A stretch of DNA of 64,000 bases from Methylobacterium sp. WSM2598 (GTDB taxonomy: Bacteria; Pseudomonadota; Alphaproteobacteria; Rhizobiales; Beijerinckiaceae): the NCBI RefSeq assembly GCF_000379105.1, contig NZ_KB900609.1, positions 2,223,934 through 2,287,933 of the forward strand. Reading direction: 5' to 3'. The translations under genes were made by a program, and so were the position numbers. Under the pieces are notes generated by a model that saw nothing but the letters and a program-made list of their open reading frames with translations, had not been told where the DNA came from and searched no databases. Position 1 is the stretch's first letter, and each line of letters begins with the position of its first letter. This document shows positions 1 through 8,839 of the stretch, piece after piece.

Positions 1-242
1 CGGCGATCGCCGCGGCGGTGACGCAGCAGAGCGCGGCCACGCGGGAGATCGTGCAATCGGTGAGCCACGCCTCGGCCGGGACCTCGGAGGTGACGACCAC
101 GATCGCGGATGTGGCCCGGGCCGCGGCCGAGACCGGGGCGGGGGCGGACCAGATCCTGGCCTCGGCGAGCGAGCTGGCGCGCCAGGCGGAGGTGCTGCGG
201 GCCGAGATGGTGCGCTTCGTGGCCTCGGTCCGGGCCGCCTGA
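1..242 (+). CDS. Methyl-accepting chemotaxis protein, C-terminal fragment
   Basis: The reading frame is open from the window edge to a TGA at 240-242 and gives about 79 residues. It reads AIAAAVTQQSAATREI followed by a long Ala/Glu/Thr-rich helix, which is the end of an MCP cytoplasmic signalling hairpin: the glutamine/serine-rich methylation helix with an EI-type descending heptad pattern. The 5' part, with sensor domain, HAMP and the CheA/CheW-binding tip, lies outside the window, so the ligand cannot be inferred. The next gene is convergent. Confidence 0.85.
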   Translation, partial: AIAAAVTQQSAATREIVQSVSHASAGTSEVTTTIADVARAAAETGAGADQILASASELARQAEVLRAEMVRFVASVRAA

Positions 243-368
243 CCGACGGTGCCGCGGCGTCGCCGCGGACGAGGATTCGCCGGGCCGCCGGGCCCGACGC
301 ACCGCTTCCGCGGCGCGCGCCGGCCCGGCAAGGCTCCGGACGGCCGCGAGGACCGATCCGGATCCCGC

Positions 369-1457
369 TCAGCCTTCCACCCGCGGCAGCGACCCCGCCA
401 TGCGCGCCCCGCACGCGGCCGGGCGCGCCACCGCCTCGCGGCGCCCCTCGATCGCCTGCCACAGCAGGAGGGAGGGCAGGCCGAGCACCACGTCCGGCAC
501 GCGCTTGACCAGCGAGAGGGCGAGCGCCGTCCCGGGATCGACGCCGAACAGCCCGCCGAGGAGGACCAGCCCGCCCTCCTGCACGCCGAGGCCGCTCGGG
601 ACCGGGAAGGCCGCCGAGCGGATCGCCTGGCTGAGCGATTCGAGCACCAGCGCCTCGGTCAGCGAGACGTGCTCCACCCCGATGCAGGTGAGGGCGATCC
701 AGATCTCCAGCGCGCCCGCGAACCAGGCCGCGAGGTGCAGCAGGAACCCCTCCGCCAGCACCCGCCAGCGCCGCAGGTCCCAGAGCGCGTCGAGGGCCTG
801 CTGCACGCCGATCTCGGGCGCGGTCCCAGAGGCCTCGCGCATGAAGCGCCGCCCGAGCGCCGCGATCCGGCGCTCGACCGCGCCCGCGCCGCCGAAGCGC
901 TGCACCGCGTAGAAGCCGCCGAGGACCAGGGCGGCGAGGGCGAGACCCTGCGCGCACCAGGCCGCGACCTGCGCCGCCTGCTCGCCCTCGACCCGGAGCA
1001 GCAGGACCATCCCGAACAGCGCGAACAGGGCGAGGCCGACGATCTGGAAGAACAGGTCGACCACGATGCCCGCCGCCGCGACCGGCCCGGCCACGCCCCA
1101 GAAGGTGAGGAGACGCCCGCCCAGCACCTCGCCGCCCACCGAGGCGACGGGCAGGAGCACGTTCACGCCCTCGCGCACGAAGCGCAGCAGCACGAAGGGC
1201 CCGGCACCGATCTGCGGCACCCCCGCCACCCGGGCCCAGGCGAGGCCGCAGAGCAGCACGACGAGCGCCCGCACCAGCACCACGGCCGCCAGGCCCGCCG
1301 GGCCGATCCGCCCGAAGGCGGTGGCGACCGCGGAGAGATCGTGCACGCTCACCAGCCAGAGGGCGAGGACGAGGCCGGCGAGCGCCCCGATCAGGGGGAC
1401 GCGCCGCATCAGGGCGCGGGCGAGCCGGCGCGTCGCCGCGGGCGCGCCGCCGCTCAC
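369..1457 (-). CDS. UPF0104/LPG-synthase-type integral membrane protein (HpnL-like)
   Basis: This is a 362-residue, almost wholly hydrophobic protein with about eight predicted membrane segments. The stretch around REGVNVLLPVASVGGEVLG is typical of the lysylphosphatidylglycerol-synthase transmembrane family; the alphaproteobacterial branch is called HpnL because it often accompanies hopanoid genes. No catalytic C-terminal aminoacyl-transfer domain is present, so a flippase or transport role is more likely than lipid aminoacylation (inference). The GTG start at 1457 overlaps the TGA of the upstream 2Fe-2S gene as GTGA, which suggests translational coupling. A downstream ATG at 1409 is possible but would remove the coupling. 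No hopanoid genes are in view. Confidence 0.7.
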   Translation of the reverse strand: MSGGAPAATRRLARALMRRVPLIGALAGLVLALWLVSVHDLSAVATAFGRIGPAGLAAVVLVRALVVLLCGLAWARVAGVPQIGAGPFVLLRFVREGVNVLLPVASVGGEVLGGRLLTFWGVAGPVAAAGIVVDLFFQIVGLALFALFGMVLLLRVEGEQAAQVAAWCAQGLALAALVLGGFYAVQRFGGAGAVERRIAALGRRFMREASGTAPEIGVQQALDALWDLRRWRVLAEGFLLHLAAWFAGALEIWIALTCIGVEHVSLTEALVLESLSQAIRSAAFPVPSGLGVQEGGLVLLGGLFGVDPGTALALSLVKRVPDVVLGLPSLLLWQAIEGRREAVARPAACGARMAGSLPRVEG

Positions 1458-1777
1458 CGGTGGGGCTCCGGCACCAGGATCTCCGCCATGGTCTCGGCCT
1501 CCGTCGCCGGGTCGAGGACGAGGAGGCGCCCGGCCCGCAGGGAGGCCGGCGTCGCGAAGGTGAGGCTGCGCTTCGGGCAGAGGCCGAGGCAGCCGGTCTC
1601 GACGACGCGGACCTTGCGCTCGGGGCGGGCGCGCTTGAGCGCCCGCTTCAGGTCCTTGCGCACCCGGCCGCCCAGGCCCTGCCGCTTGGCGCATGTCGCG
1701 CAGACCACGACGAGGTCGTTCCAGGGCGCCGCGGCCGCTCTCGGCCGCCGCCGCACCGCGCTGTCGCTCGCGCTCAC
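1454..1777 (-). CDS. Small (2Fe-2S) ferredoxin-like protein
   Basis: The 107-residue protein has four cysteines placed as C26-x2-C29 and C63-x3-C67 (VVVCATC and GCLGLCPK), the pattern of thioredoxin-like 2Fe-2S proteins and small metal-binding proteins related to the NuoE C-terminal fold. A GTG start at 1777 is chosen because GGAGGGA lies 4-5 bases upstream. The in-frame extension to 1930 is arginine/proline-rich shadow-like sequence. The gene overlaps the membrane protein downstream by four bases, so the two are probably co-translated. Electron-carrier function is inferred; partners are unknown. Confidence 0.65.
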   Translation of the reverse strand: MSASDSAVRRRPRAAAAPWNDLVVVCATCAKRQGLGGRVRKDLKRALKRARPERKVRVVETGCLGLCPKRSLTFATPASLRAGRLLVLDPATEAETMAEILVPEPHR

Positions 1778-2008
1778 ACCGTCCCTCCAGGCCCCCGACG
1801 GGCCGGCCGGGGAGGTAGCGAGGGCCGGCCGGCCCCGCAACGCGGCATGCTGCGGCGCCCCGCGACACGGGGAAGCGCCGGAGGATCGCGGGCGATCGCT
1901 CCGGCGGGACGGGAAGGGGGCTTTCGGCACGGGAGCGACTCGCCTGCGACGGACGCGACCATCGCGGAACGGCCGAGGTCGCGCGGCGCTTCCGCCACGC
2001 TCGCGCCG

Positions 2009-3019
2009 TCAGGGTGACGCGCCGAGGCGAACGCAGCGCGCCGCGTGGCCCGGCGCCACCGCGATCCGGGGCGGCAGACCCGCCCGGCAGGGCGGCGCCG
2101 CGCGGGCGCAGCGGGGCTCGAAGGGGCAGCCGGGCGGCGGATCGGCGAGGTCCGGCGGCGAGCCCGGGATGGTCGCGAGCCGCACGCCCTTCGGCGAGGC
2201 CGGCGTGATGCGCGAGGCGAGCAGTCCCTGCGTGTAGGGATGGGCGGGCGTGCCAATCACCTCGCCGCTCGCCCCGACCTCGACGAGGTGGCCGCCATAC
2301 ATCACCGCCACCCGGTCCGCGACCTGGACGGCGACCCCGACATCGTGGGTCACGAAGATCACCGCGAGGCCGAGATCCCGCTGCAATTCGCGCAGCAGGA
2401 GGAGGATCTGGATCTGCACGGTCGCGTCGAGGGCGGTGGTCGGCTCGTCGGCGAGGAGCAGCTTCGGCTTGCAGGCCAGCGCCAGCGCGATCATGGCGCG
2501 CTGGCGCATGCCCCCCGACATCTCGTGCGGGTAGGCGTCGAGCCGGCGCGACGCCGAGGGGATGTGCACCCGCTCGAAGAGTTCGAGCGCCCGCGCCCGC
2601 CCCTTCGCGAAGCTCGCGCCCTCGTGGCGGACCACCGCCTCGGCGATCTGGTCGCCGATCCGGTAGACGGGATCCAGGGCGAGGCCGGGATCCTGGAAGA
2701 TCATCGAGACCGTGCCGCCGCGATAGGCCGCGAGGCTGCGCCGCCCGAGGGCGAGGACGTCCTGGCCGTCGACCCGCAGGCTGCCGCCGATCCGGGTGCT
2801 CCTCTCGGGCAGGAGCCGCATCAGGGCGCGCAGCGTCACGCTCTTGCCCGAGCCGGATTCGCCGAGCAGCGCCAGGGCGTCGCCGGCCCGCAGGTCGAGG
2901 TCGACGCCGCCGACCGCCCGGACCGGCTTGCGGCCGCCCAGGAAATCCACCGTGAGGCCGCGGACCTCGACGAGGGCGTCGGCGGCCGCCGCCTCGGGGC
3001 TGCGCAGGGGTGCGTTCAT
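2009..3019 (-). CDS. Oligopeptide/dipeptide ABC transporter, ATP-binding protein (DppD/OppD type)
   Basis: One of two ATPases of a peptide-type importer (336 residues). Walker A GESGSGKS is at 53-60, the ABC signature MSGGM at 167-171 and Walker B LLLADE at 187-192. The C-terminal oligo_HPY extension with HPYTQGLL and PPGCPFEPRC is specific to the peptide/nickel family. It is the last gene of a five-gene minus-strand operon and starts three bases after the stop of the second ATPase. Substrate class (peptide, nickel, glutathione or other) cannot be fixed from the ATPase. Confidence 0.9.
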   Translation of the reverse strand: MNAPLRSPEAAAADALVEVRGLTVDFLGGRKPVRAVGGVDLDLRAGDALALLGESGSGKSVTLRALMRLLPERSTRIGGSLRVDGQDVLALGRRSLAAYRGGTVSMIFQDPGLALDPVYRIGDQIAEAVVRHEGASFAKGRARALELFERVHIPSASRRLDAYPHEMSGGMRQRAMIALALACKPKLLLADEPTTALDATVQIQILLLLRELQRDLGLAVIFVTHDVGVAVQVADRVAVMYGGHLVEVGASGEVIGTPAHPYTQGLLASRITPASPKGVRLATIPGSPPDLADPPPGCPFEPRCARAAPPCRAGLPPRIAVAPGHAARCVRLGASP

Positions 3020-3022
3020 GGA

Positions 3023-4066
3023 TCAGGCTGCCATCGGGAGGGCGGGGGCCTCGGGGTGGCCGGAGCCGGCCACCGCCCTGTGGCAGGCGGCGGCGTGGCC
3101 CGGCGCGACCTCGTCGAGGCCGGGCTCGCGCGCGCCGCAGATCGCGGCGGCGAAGCGGCAGCGGGTGTGGAAGCAGCAGCCGGGCGGCGGGTTGATCGGG
3201 TTCGGCGGGTCGCCCGTGAGGGGCGCCTCCTCGATGCGGGCGCCCGGGTCGGTCGAGGGCTGCGAGGCCAGCAGCGCCGCCGTGTAGGGGTGGCGCGGGC
3301 TCGCCAGGATGGCGTCGGCCGGGCCGAGCTCGGCCACCTTGCCGAGATACATCACCATCACGCGGTCCGACATGAAGCGCACGACGTTGAGGTCGTGCGA
3401 GATGAACATGTAGGTCAGGCCGAACTCGCGCTTGAGATCGGTGAGGAGGTTGAGCACCTGCGCCTCGACGGACTTGTCGAGGGCGGAGACCGCCTCGTCG
3501 AGGATGAGCAGGCGCGGCTCGAGCGCGAGGGCCCGGGCGATGTTGACGCGCTGGCGCTGGCCGCCCGAGACCTCGTGCGGGTAGCGCGCCCCGAAGCGGC
3601 GCGGCTCCAGCCCGACCCGGCGCAGCAGGTCGTGGGCGCGCCCGAGCGCCGCGCGGCGCGACAGCCCGTGCGATTGCGGCCCGAACGCCACCGTCTCCTC
3701 GACGGTGAGGCGCGGGTTGAGCGAGGCGTAGGAATCCTGGAAGACCATCTGCACTTGCCGGCGATAGGACTTCAGGTCGAGGGCGCGCGAGCCGAGGAGC
3801 TCGCCGTCGAAGACGACGTCGCCCTGGTCCGGCGCGATGATCTGCATGAGCAGGCGGGCGGTGGTGGACTTGCCGCAGCCGGACTCGCCGACGACGCCGA
3901 GCGTCTCGCCCTTGAGGATGTCGAAGTCGACGCCATCGACGGCCCGCACCACCGGCCCCTTGCCGAACAGCCCGCCCTTCGACCCGAAATGCTTCACGAG
4001 GCCCCGCACCGAGAGCAGGGGCTGGGCGGGGCCGCCGCGGTCGCGCGGGTCGAGCGTCTCGCTCAT
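3023..4066 (-). CDS. Oligopeptide/dipeptide ABC transporter, ATP-binding protein (DppF/OppF type)
   Basis: Second ATPase of the importer, 347 residues. Walker A GESGCGKST is at 60-68, the signature VSGGQ at 166-170 and Walker B RLLILDE at 185-191. The C-terminus has the oligo_HPY region with RHPYTAALLAS and PPGCCFHTRC. The ATG at 4066 overlaps the TGA of the upstream permease (ATGA) and is preferred to longer in-frame starts that run inside the permease. It should form a heterodimer with the neighbouring ATPase under the two permeases. Confidence 0.9.
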   Translation of the reverse strand: MSETLDPRDRGGPAQPLLSVRGLVKHFGSKGGLFGKGPVVRAVDGVDFDILKGETLGVVGESGCGKSTTARLLMQIIAPDQGDVVFDGELLGSRALDLKSYRRQVQMVFQDSYASLNPRLTVEETVAFGPQSHGLSRRAALGRAHDLLRRVGLEPRRFGARYPHEVSGGQRQRVNIARALALEPRLLILDEAVSALDKSVEAQVLNLLTDLKREFGLTYMFISHDLNVVRFMSDRVMVMYLGKVAELGPADAILASPRHPYTAALLASQPSTDPGARIEEAPLTGDPPNPINPPPGCCFHTRCRFAAAICGAREPGLDEVAPGHAAACHRAVAGSGHPEAPALPMAA

Positions 4067-4983
4067 GAGCGCACCTCCATGGCCGAGCGCAGCCCGTCCG
4101 AGAGCAGGTTGAAGGAGATCGAGGTGACGAAGATCATCGCGCCCGGCAGCGCCGCCACGAGGGGGTTCACGTAGATCGCCGTGCGCAGGGTGTTGAGCAT
4201 CAGGCCCCATTCGGGCTCCGGCGGCTTCACGCCGAGGCCCAGGAAGGAGAGGCCGGAGGCCAGGATCATCGAGACCGAGATCAGGCTCGTCGCGTAGACG
4301 AAGACGGGGCCGAGCACGTTGCCGAGCACCTGCACCCGCACCACGCGGAGCGGGTTCGCCCCCGAGACCCGGGCCGCCTCCACGTAGTCGCGATTGCGGA
4401 TCTGGACCGTCACGCTCTCGGCCACGCGGGTGATCTGCGGCACGAACACCACGGTGAGCGACACGATCGAGTTGAGGATTCCCGCCCCCAGCGCCCCCGA
4501 GAGCGCGATGGCGAGGAGCACGGACGGGAACGCGAAGAACACGTCGACGACCCGCATGATCAGCGTGTTGGCCCAGCCGCCGGCGTAGCCCGCCAGGATG
4601 CCGAGGCCCGACCCGACGAAGAAGGCGATCACCACCGGCAGCACGCCCATGAACAGCGAGAGCCGGCCCGCGTAGAGGAGGCGGCTCAGCATGTCGCGGC
4701 CGAGCTCGTCGGAGCCGAGCAGGTAGGTGGCGTCGCCGACGGGCTTGAGGCGGCGGATCATCGAGCCCTTGAACGGATCCATCGGCGCGATCAGCGGGGC
4801 GAAGACGGCCGCGAGCACGATCAGGAGGATCACCAGCAGGGCGGCCATCGCGACCCTGTCGCGCAGGAGGCGGGAGAGGACGCTGCCCCAGTAGCCGCGG
4901 CCGGCCTGGACCGGGGCCTCGGCGCTCTCCGCGGGGGCCGCCGCGCCCCGATCGGCGGAGGCGAGGGTGGTCGGAGGCGTCAT
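4063..4983 (-). CDS. Oligopeptide-type ABC transporter permease (DppC/OppC type)
   Basis: Inner-membrane permease of 306 residues. It has the N-terminal OppC_N segment followed by a BPD_transp_1 domain; the coupling loop reads EAARVSGANPLRVVRVQVL, the EAA motif that contacts the ATPases. The protein ends SDGLRSAMEVRS, typical of DppC. The start at 4983 lies four bases after the stop of the companion permease, so the pair is translated together. Confidence 0.9.
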   Translation of the reverse strand: MTPPTTLASADRGAAAPAESAEAPVQAGRGYWGSVLSRLLRDRVAMAALLVILLIVLAAVFAPLIAPMDPFKGSMIRRLKPVGDATYLLGSDELGRDMLSRLLYAGRLSLFMGVLPVVIAFFVGSGLGILAGYAGGWANTLIMRVVDVFFAFPSVLLAIALSGALGAGILNSIVSLTVVFVPQITRVAESVTVQIRNRDYVEAARVSGANPLRVVRVQVLGNVLGPVFVYATSLISVSMILASGLSFLGLGVKPPEPEWGLMLNTLRTAIYVNPLVAALPGAMIFVTSISFNLLSDGLRSAMEVRS

Positions 4984-4987
4984 CGGC

Positions 4988-5941
4988 TCAGGCCCTCTGG
5001 ATGCGGGGGTCGAGGGCGGTCTGCACCACGTCGACCAGGAGGTTGAGGGTCACGAAGAACATCGCCAGCACCAGGATCGTCCCCTGGAGGAGGGGCAGGT
5101 CGCGCTGGAAGATCGCCGCGTTGAGGAGGAAGCCGGTGCCCGGCCACGCGAAGACGGTCTCGATCAGGATCGAGCCGCCGAGCAGGTAGCCGAGCTGCAG
5201 CCCCATGATGGCGATGGCGGTGGGGGCCGCGTTCTTGACCACGTGCCGGAACACGCCGAACTCGGACAGGCCCTTGGCGCGCAGCGCCTGGACGAAGTCC
5301 TGGTGCAGGATGTCCCCGACCAGCGCCCGCACGGTGCGGGAGATCACGCCCATGGGGATCACCGACATGGTGATGGCCGGCAGCACGAGGTAGCGCAGGT
5401 GCTCCGCGTCGGGCCACCAATCGCCCGACCCCTGCGGCCCGGCCCCGGTGGGCGGCAGCCAGCCGAGCGTCGCCGAGAACACGATCACCATCACGATGCC
5501 GAGCCAGTAATGCGGCACGCTCACCCCGAACACCGCGACGGCCGAGGCGAGCCGGTCGAGCCAGGAATCGCGGGCGTAGCCGGCGACGAAGCCGAAGAAG
5601 GTGCCGAAGGTGAAGCCGATCAGCGTCGCCACCGCGGCCAGGATCAGGCTGTTGGTGACCGCGCGGCCGACCTCCGCGGCGACCGGGCGGCCGGTCGCGA
5701 TCGAGGTGCCGAGGTCGCCGTGCAGCACCTTCCAGAGCCAGAGCCCGTACTGGACGGGGAGGGGCTTGTCGAAGCCGTAGGCCGCGCGCATCTGCGCCTG
5801 CATCTCGGCGGTGGCGTCGACGGGCAGGATCGCGCTCAGCGGATCGCCCGGGGCGAGGTGCACGAGGAGGAAGCAGACGAGGCTCACCCCGAGGGCGACC
5901 GGCGCCGCGTAGGCGACGCGCTTCAGGACGAAGGAGAGCAT
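4988..5941 (-). CDS. Oligopeptide-type ABC transporter permease (DppB/OppB type)
   Basis: Inner-membrane permease of 317 residues. The first membrane helix lies at about residues 9-30, followed by the conserved PGDPLSAI periplasmic segment, and BPD_transp_1 covers roughly 95-310. The C-terminus NLLVDVVQTALDPRIQRA is the usual DppB ending. It follows the binding-protein gene after about 165 bases that hold a GC-rich tandem repeat, which may attenuate transcription so that the binding protein is made in excess (inference). Confidence 0.9.
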   Translation of the reverse strand: MLSFVLKRVAYAAPVALGVSLVCFLLVHLAPGDPLSAILPVDATAEMQAQMRAAYGFDKPLPVQYGLWLWKVLHGDLGTSIATGRPVAAEVGRAVTNSLILAAVATLIGFTFGTFFGFVAGYARDSWLDRLASAVAVFGVSVPHYWLGIVMVIVFSATLGWLPPTGAGPQGSGDWWPDAEHLRYLVLPAITMSVIPMGVISRTVRALVGDILHQDFVQALRAKGLSEFGVFRHVVKNAAPTAIAIMGLQLGYLLGGSILIETVFAWPGTGFLLNAAIFQRDLPLLQGTILVLAMFFVTLNLLVDVVQTALDPRIQRA

Positions 5942-6040
5942 GGGCCTTCGGGCCTCCGTGAGTGGCGGCCGGCGCCCGGAGCGCGCGGCGCGGGCGCGGG
6001 ACCGGCTTTCCGGACAGCGGCGTTCCCCGATGGCGGCCCG

Positions 6041-6111
6041 GCCCGCCGCGCGGGCCGGGCCGACGCCCGCCGCGCGGGCCGGGTCGACGCCTGCCGCGCG
6101 GGCCGGGTCAC
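6041..6111. repeat. 24-bp tandem repeat, three copies, between binding protein and permease genes
   Basis: Three near-identical units start at 6041, 6065 and 6089 with consensus GCCCGCCGCGCGGGCC plus GGGYCGAC. The last unit runs into the stop codon (6108-6110) of the binding-protein gene. Each unit contains a self-complementary GCCCG/CGGGC core, so the transcript can form several stems. Confidence 0.75.
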
Positions 6112-7712
6112 TTGTCCATCGAGATCGACGAGAAGTTCTGGAACCAGCTCTGCGCCTGGACGAAGCCCTTCACCTTCGGGCTCATCGCCCGCGGGTTCAC
6201 GTCGTGCGTCACCATCAGGAAGAGCGCGTCGTCGACGAATTTCTCGTGGATCTTCCGCAGCACGGCGGTCTGCGCCGCCGGATCGAAGGTGGTGCGAACC
6301 TGATCGAACAGCTTGTCCATCTCAGGGTCGCAGTAGAAGCCCCAGTTGGTGCCGTTCGGGGGCGCCAGGTTGCACTGGGCGTGGCGGATGAAGGCGGTGA
6401 ACGGATCCTGGATCAGGTAGGAGTAGTTCATGCCGGTGGCGCCCCGCGCGCTCTCGCTCTTGGCGCCGGCGCGCCAGATGTTGATGAGCGTGTTCCATTC
6501 CACGACCTCGAAATCGACCTTGATGCCGACCTCGGCGAGGTTCTGCTGGATGAACTCGTTCATCGGCAGAGGCTGCATCTGACCCGAGCCGGAGGCCGAG
6601 ATCAGGATCTTGGTGGTGACCGGCTTGTTCGGGCCGTAGCCGGCCTCCTTCAGGAGCGCCTTGGCCTGTTCGGGGTCGTACTTCACCTTGAAGGCCGGCG
6701 TGCCGAACCAGGGATGGCCCGGGGTCATGAAGCCCTCGGCCGGCACCGCGAGGCCGCCCAGGAACTCCTTGAGCCCCTCGCGGTCGACCGCGAGGTTCGC
6801 CGCCTTGCGGACCCGGATGTCGTTCCAGGGCGAGCCCTCGACCCGCGACAGGTGCCACGTCCAATTGTGCGGGTAGAGGTTCGTGACGATCCGGAAGCCC
6901 GCCGCCTTGAGCGACGCGAGCGCGTCCGGGGCCGGCGCCTCGATCCAGTCGACCTGGCCCGAGCGCAGGGCCGCCACGCGGGCATTGGCCTCGGGCAGGG
7001 GGATCAGCACCAGCTTGTCGAGCTTGGGCACCCGCGCCTTGTCCCAGTACGCCTTGTTCGGGGTGAGCTCCGCCCGCTCCCGGGGCACGAAGGTGGTGAT
7101 CTTCCACGGGCCGGTGCCGGAGGGCGCCTTCGCGACCGCGTCCCAGCTGCGGCCCTGCTTCTCCCAGTTCGCCGGCGAGGACATCAGGATCCAGGCGATC
7201 TGGAACGGGAAGGTGGCGTCCGGGGTCTTGGTGACGATCTCGACCGTCTTGGGGTCGACGGCCCGGTAGCTCGCCACGCTCGGGATGCGGGTGCGCCCCT
7301 GCGCCGATTGGCGCGGGTCGAATTGCGGGCTGTCGTTCTTGAGGAGCTTGTCGAGGTTCCAGACCACCGCGTCGGCGTCGAAGGGCGAGCCGTCGTGGAA
7401 GGTCACGCCCTCGCGCAGGGTGAAGATCCACTTGCGCGTGTCGTCGGGGTCGGTTTTCCAGGCGGTGGCGAGGCCCGGGGTCAGTTCGGAGGCCTTGTCG
7501 GCACTGCCGAGGTCCCAGTTGATGAGCGCGTCATAGGCCGTGTAGCCCATGAAGCGCATGCCCTCGCCGCCATTGTCCGCCTGTCCGGTGGTCAGCGGGA
7601 TGTCGGAGGCGGTCATCCCGATGCGGAGCACGCCCTGCGCCGCGGCCGGCAGGGCCAGGACGGCAGCGAGAACGAGACCCAGGATCGGGCTGCGGAAAGA
7701 CCATGGCCTCAC
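6108..7712 (-). CDS. Periplasmic substrate-binding protein of the peptide-type ABC importer (SBP family 5)
   Basis: A 534-residue secreted binding protein. Residues 1-25 form a Sec signal peptide ending ALPAAAQ. The SBP_bac_5 fold follows, with landmarks such as LTPGLATAWKTDPDD, REGVTFHDGSPFDADAVVWNLDKL and KAANLAVDREGLKEFLGG. It is the first gene of the operon, ahead of the two permeases and two ATPases, so all five components are present. Binding proteins of this family carry peptides, opines, nickel chelates, glutathione or sugars; the ligand is not evident here. Confidence 0.9.
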   Translation of the reverse strand: MRPWSFRSPILGLVLAAVLALPAAAQGVLRIGMTASDIPLTTGQADNGGEGMRFMGYTAYDALINWDLGSADKASELTPGLATAWKTDPDDTRKWIFTLREGVTFHDGSPFDADAVVWNLDKLLKNDSPQFDPRQSAQGRTRIPSVASYRAVDPKTVEIVTKTPDATFPFQIAWILMSSPANWEKQGRSWDAVAKAPSGTGPWKITTFVPRERAELTPNKAYWDKARVPKLDKLVLIPLPEANARVAALRSGQVDWIEAPAPDALASLKAAGFRIVTNLYPHNWTWHLSRVEGSPWNDIRVRKAANLAVDREGLKEFLGGLAVPAEGFMTPGHPWFGTPAFKVKYDPEQAKALLKEAGYGPNKPVTTKILISASGSGQMQPLPMNEFIQQNLAEVGIKVDFEVVEWNTLINIWRAGAKSESARGATGMNYSYLIQDPFTAFIRHAQCNLAPPNGTNWGFYCDPEMDKLFDQVRTTFDPAAQTAVLRKIHEKFVDDALFLMVTHDVNPRAMSPKVKGFVQAQSWFQNFSSISMDK

Positions 7713-7908
7713 GGAACACCTCGCGCTTCTGTTGGCGCCGGGGGCTTAGCAAGAGGCCTGCCATCGTCCGCCGGGGCGCGGCCGGGAGGCCGTCGTCGAG
7801 GCGACTAAACCGAAGGCAGGAAAGCCGCGATCAATCGGCCCTCGGATCAGGGCCGGCGCGAATGCGTCGCATAGACGTGCAGGCAAGGATGCGGCGGAGC
7901 GGATTGCT

Positions 7909-8721
7909 TCAGAAATAGGCAGCGGCCGGTCGGTCGAGATCGAGTTCGACGGTCACCGGCACGTGGTCCGAGGGCTTCTCCAGGCCGCGCAGGTGCTTCT
8001 GCACCGAGGCGGAGACCAGCCGGTCGAGGGCCTGGGGCGACAGCAGCAGGTGGTCGATGCGGATGCCGAGATTCCGCGGCCACGCGCCGGCCTGGTAGTC
8101 CCAGAAGGTGTAGAGGCCGGGCCGCTCGTCGCAGGCCCGCAGGGCGTCGGCGAAGCCCTCGTTGAGGAGCGCCCGGAAGGCCGCGCGGCTCTCGGGCCGG
8201 AACAGCGCGTCGCCGAGCCAGGCCGCGGGATCGGCCACGTCGACCGGCTCCGGGATCACGTTGTAGTCGCCGGCCAGCACCAGCACCTCCTCCCGCTCCC
8301 GAAGCTGGCGCGCGTGGGCGGTGAGGCGGCGCAGGAAGGCGAGCTTGTCGTCGAATTTCGGCGTCCCGACCGGGTTGCCGTTCGGCAGGTAGATCGAGGC
8401 GACCCGCAGGTTCGCCGCCGGCGTCGGGATCAGGGCCTCGATGTAGCGGGCCTGGGCGTCCTCGGGATCGCCCGGCAGGCCGCGGCGCAGCTCGCGCAGG
8501 GGCAGGGGCTGGCGCGCCAGCAGGGCGACGCCGTTGAACGCCTTCTGGCCGTGGGTCGCCACCACGTAGCCCGCCTCCTCGATCTCGGTGCGCGGGAAGC
8601 TCTCGTCGACGCATTTCAGCTCCTGGAGGCAGACCACGTCGGGCTTGGCCTCCTCCAGGAAGGCGAGCAGGTGGCCGAGGCGCTGCCTGATCGAGTTGAC
8701 GTTCCAGGTGGTGATCCGCAT
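7909..8721 (-). CDS. xthA: Exodeoxyribonuclease III
   Basis: Base-excision repair enzyme with AP-endonuclease and 3'-5' exonuclease activity; 270 residues, the usual length. Catalytic residues of the EEP fold are visible: N7 in TWNVNS, E34 in LQELKC, Y111 in IYLPNG, D152 and N154 in GDYNV, and D252-H253 in SDHVPV near the C-terminus. It is divergent from the ceramidase-like gene, with about 120 bases between the starts. Confidence 0.95.
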   Translation of the reverse strand: MRITTWNVNSIRQRLGHLLAFLEEAKPDVVCLQELKCVDESFPRTEIEEAGYVVATHGQKAFNGVALLARQPLPLRELRRGLPGDPEDAQARYIEALIPTPAANLRVASIYLPNGNPVGTPKFDDKLAFLRRLTAHARQLREREEVLVLAGDYNVIPEPVDVADPAAWLGDALFRPESRAAFRALLNEGFADALRACDERPGLYTFWDYQAGAWPRNLGIRIDHLLLSPQALDRLVSASVQKHLRGLEKPSDHVPVTVELDLDRPAAAYF

Positions 8722-8839
8722 CGCAACCCGCTTCCGCCGAGGAGGGCCGTGCCCGCGTCGCGCGCGAGGAGGGCGGCGCCCGTCATCGGGGTTTCGCCGA
8801 GCCTTTGCAAGGAGAGGCGGGGCGAGGGGGGCTTGGCCG

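Noticed and set aside
249..2237. Long plus-strand reading frames opposite the HpnL-like and ABC transporter genes
   Set aside because: They are arginine/proline/alanine-rich, lack ribosome-binding sites and lie entirely opposite genes with recognisable protein families. High GC removes stop codons from shadow frames.
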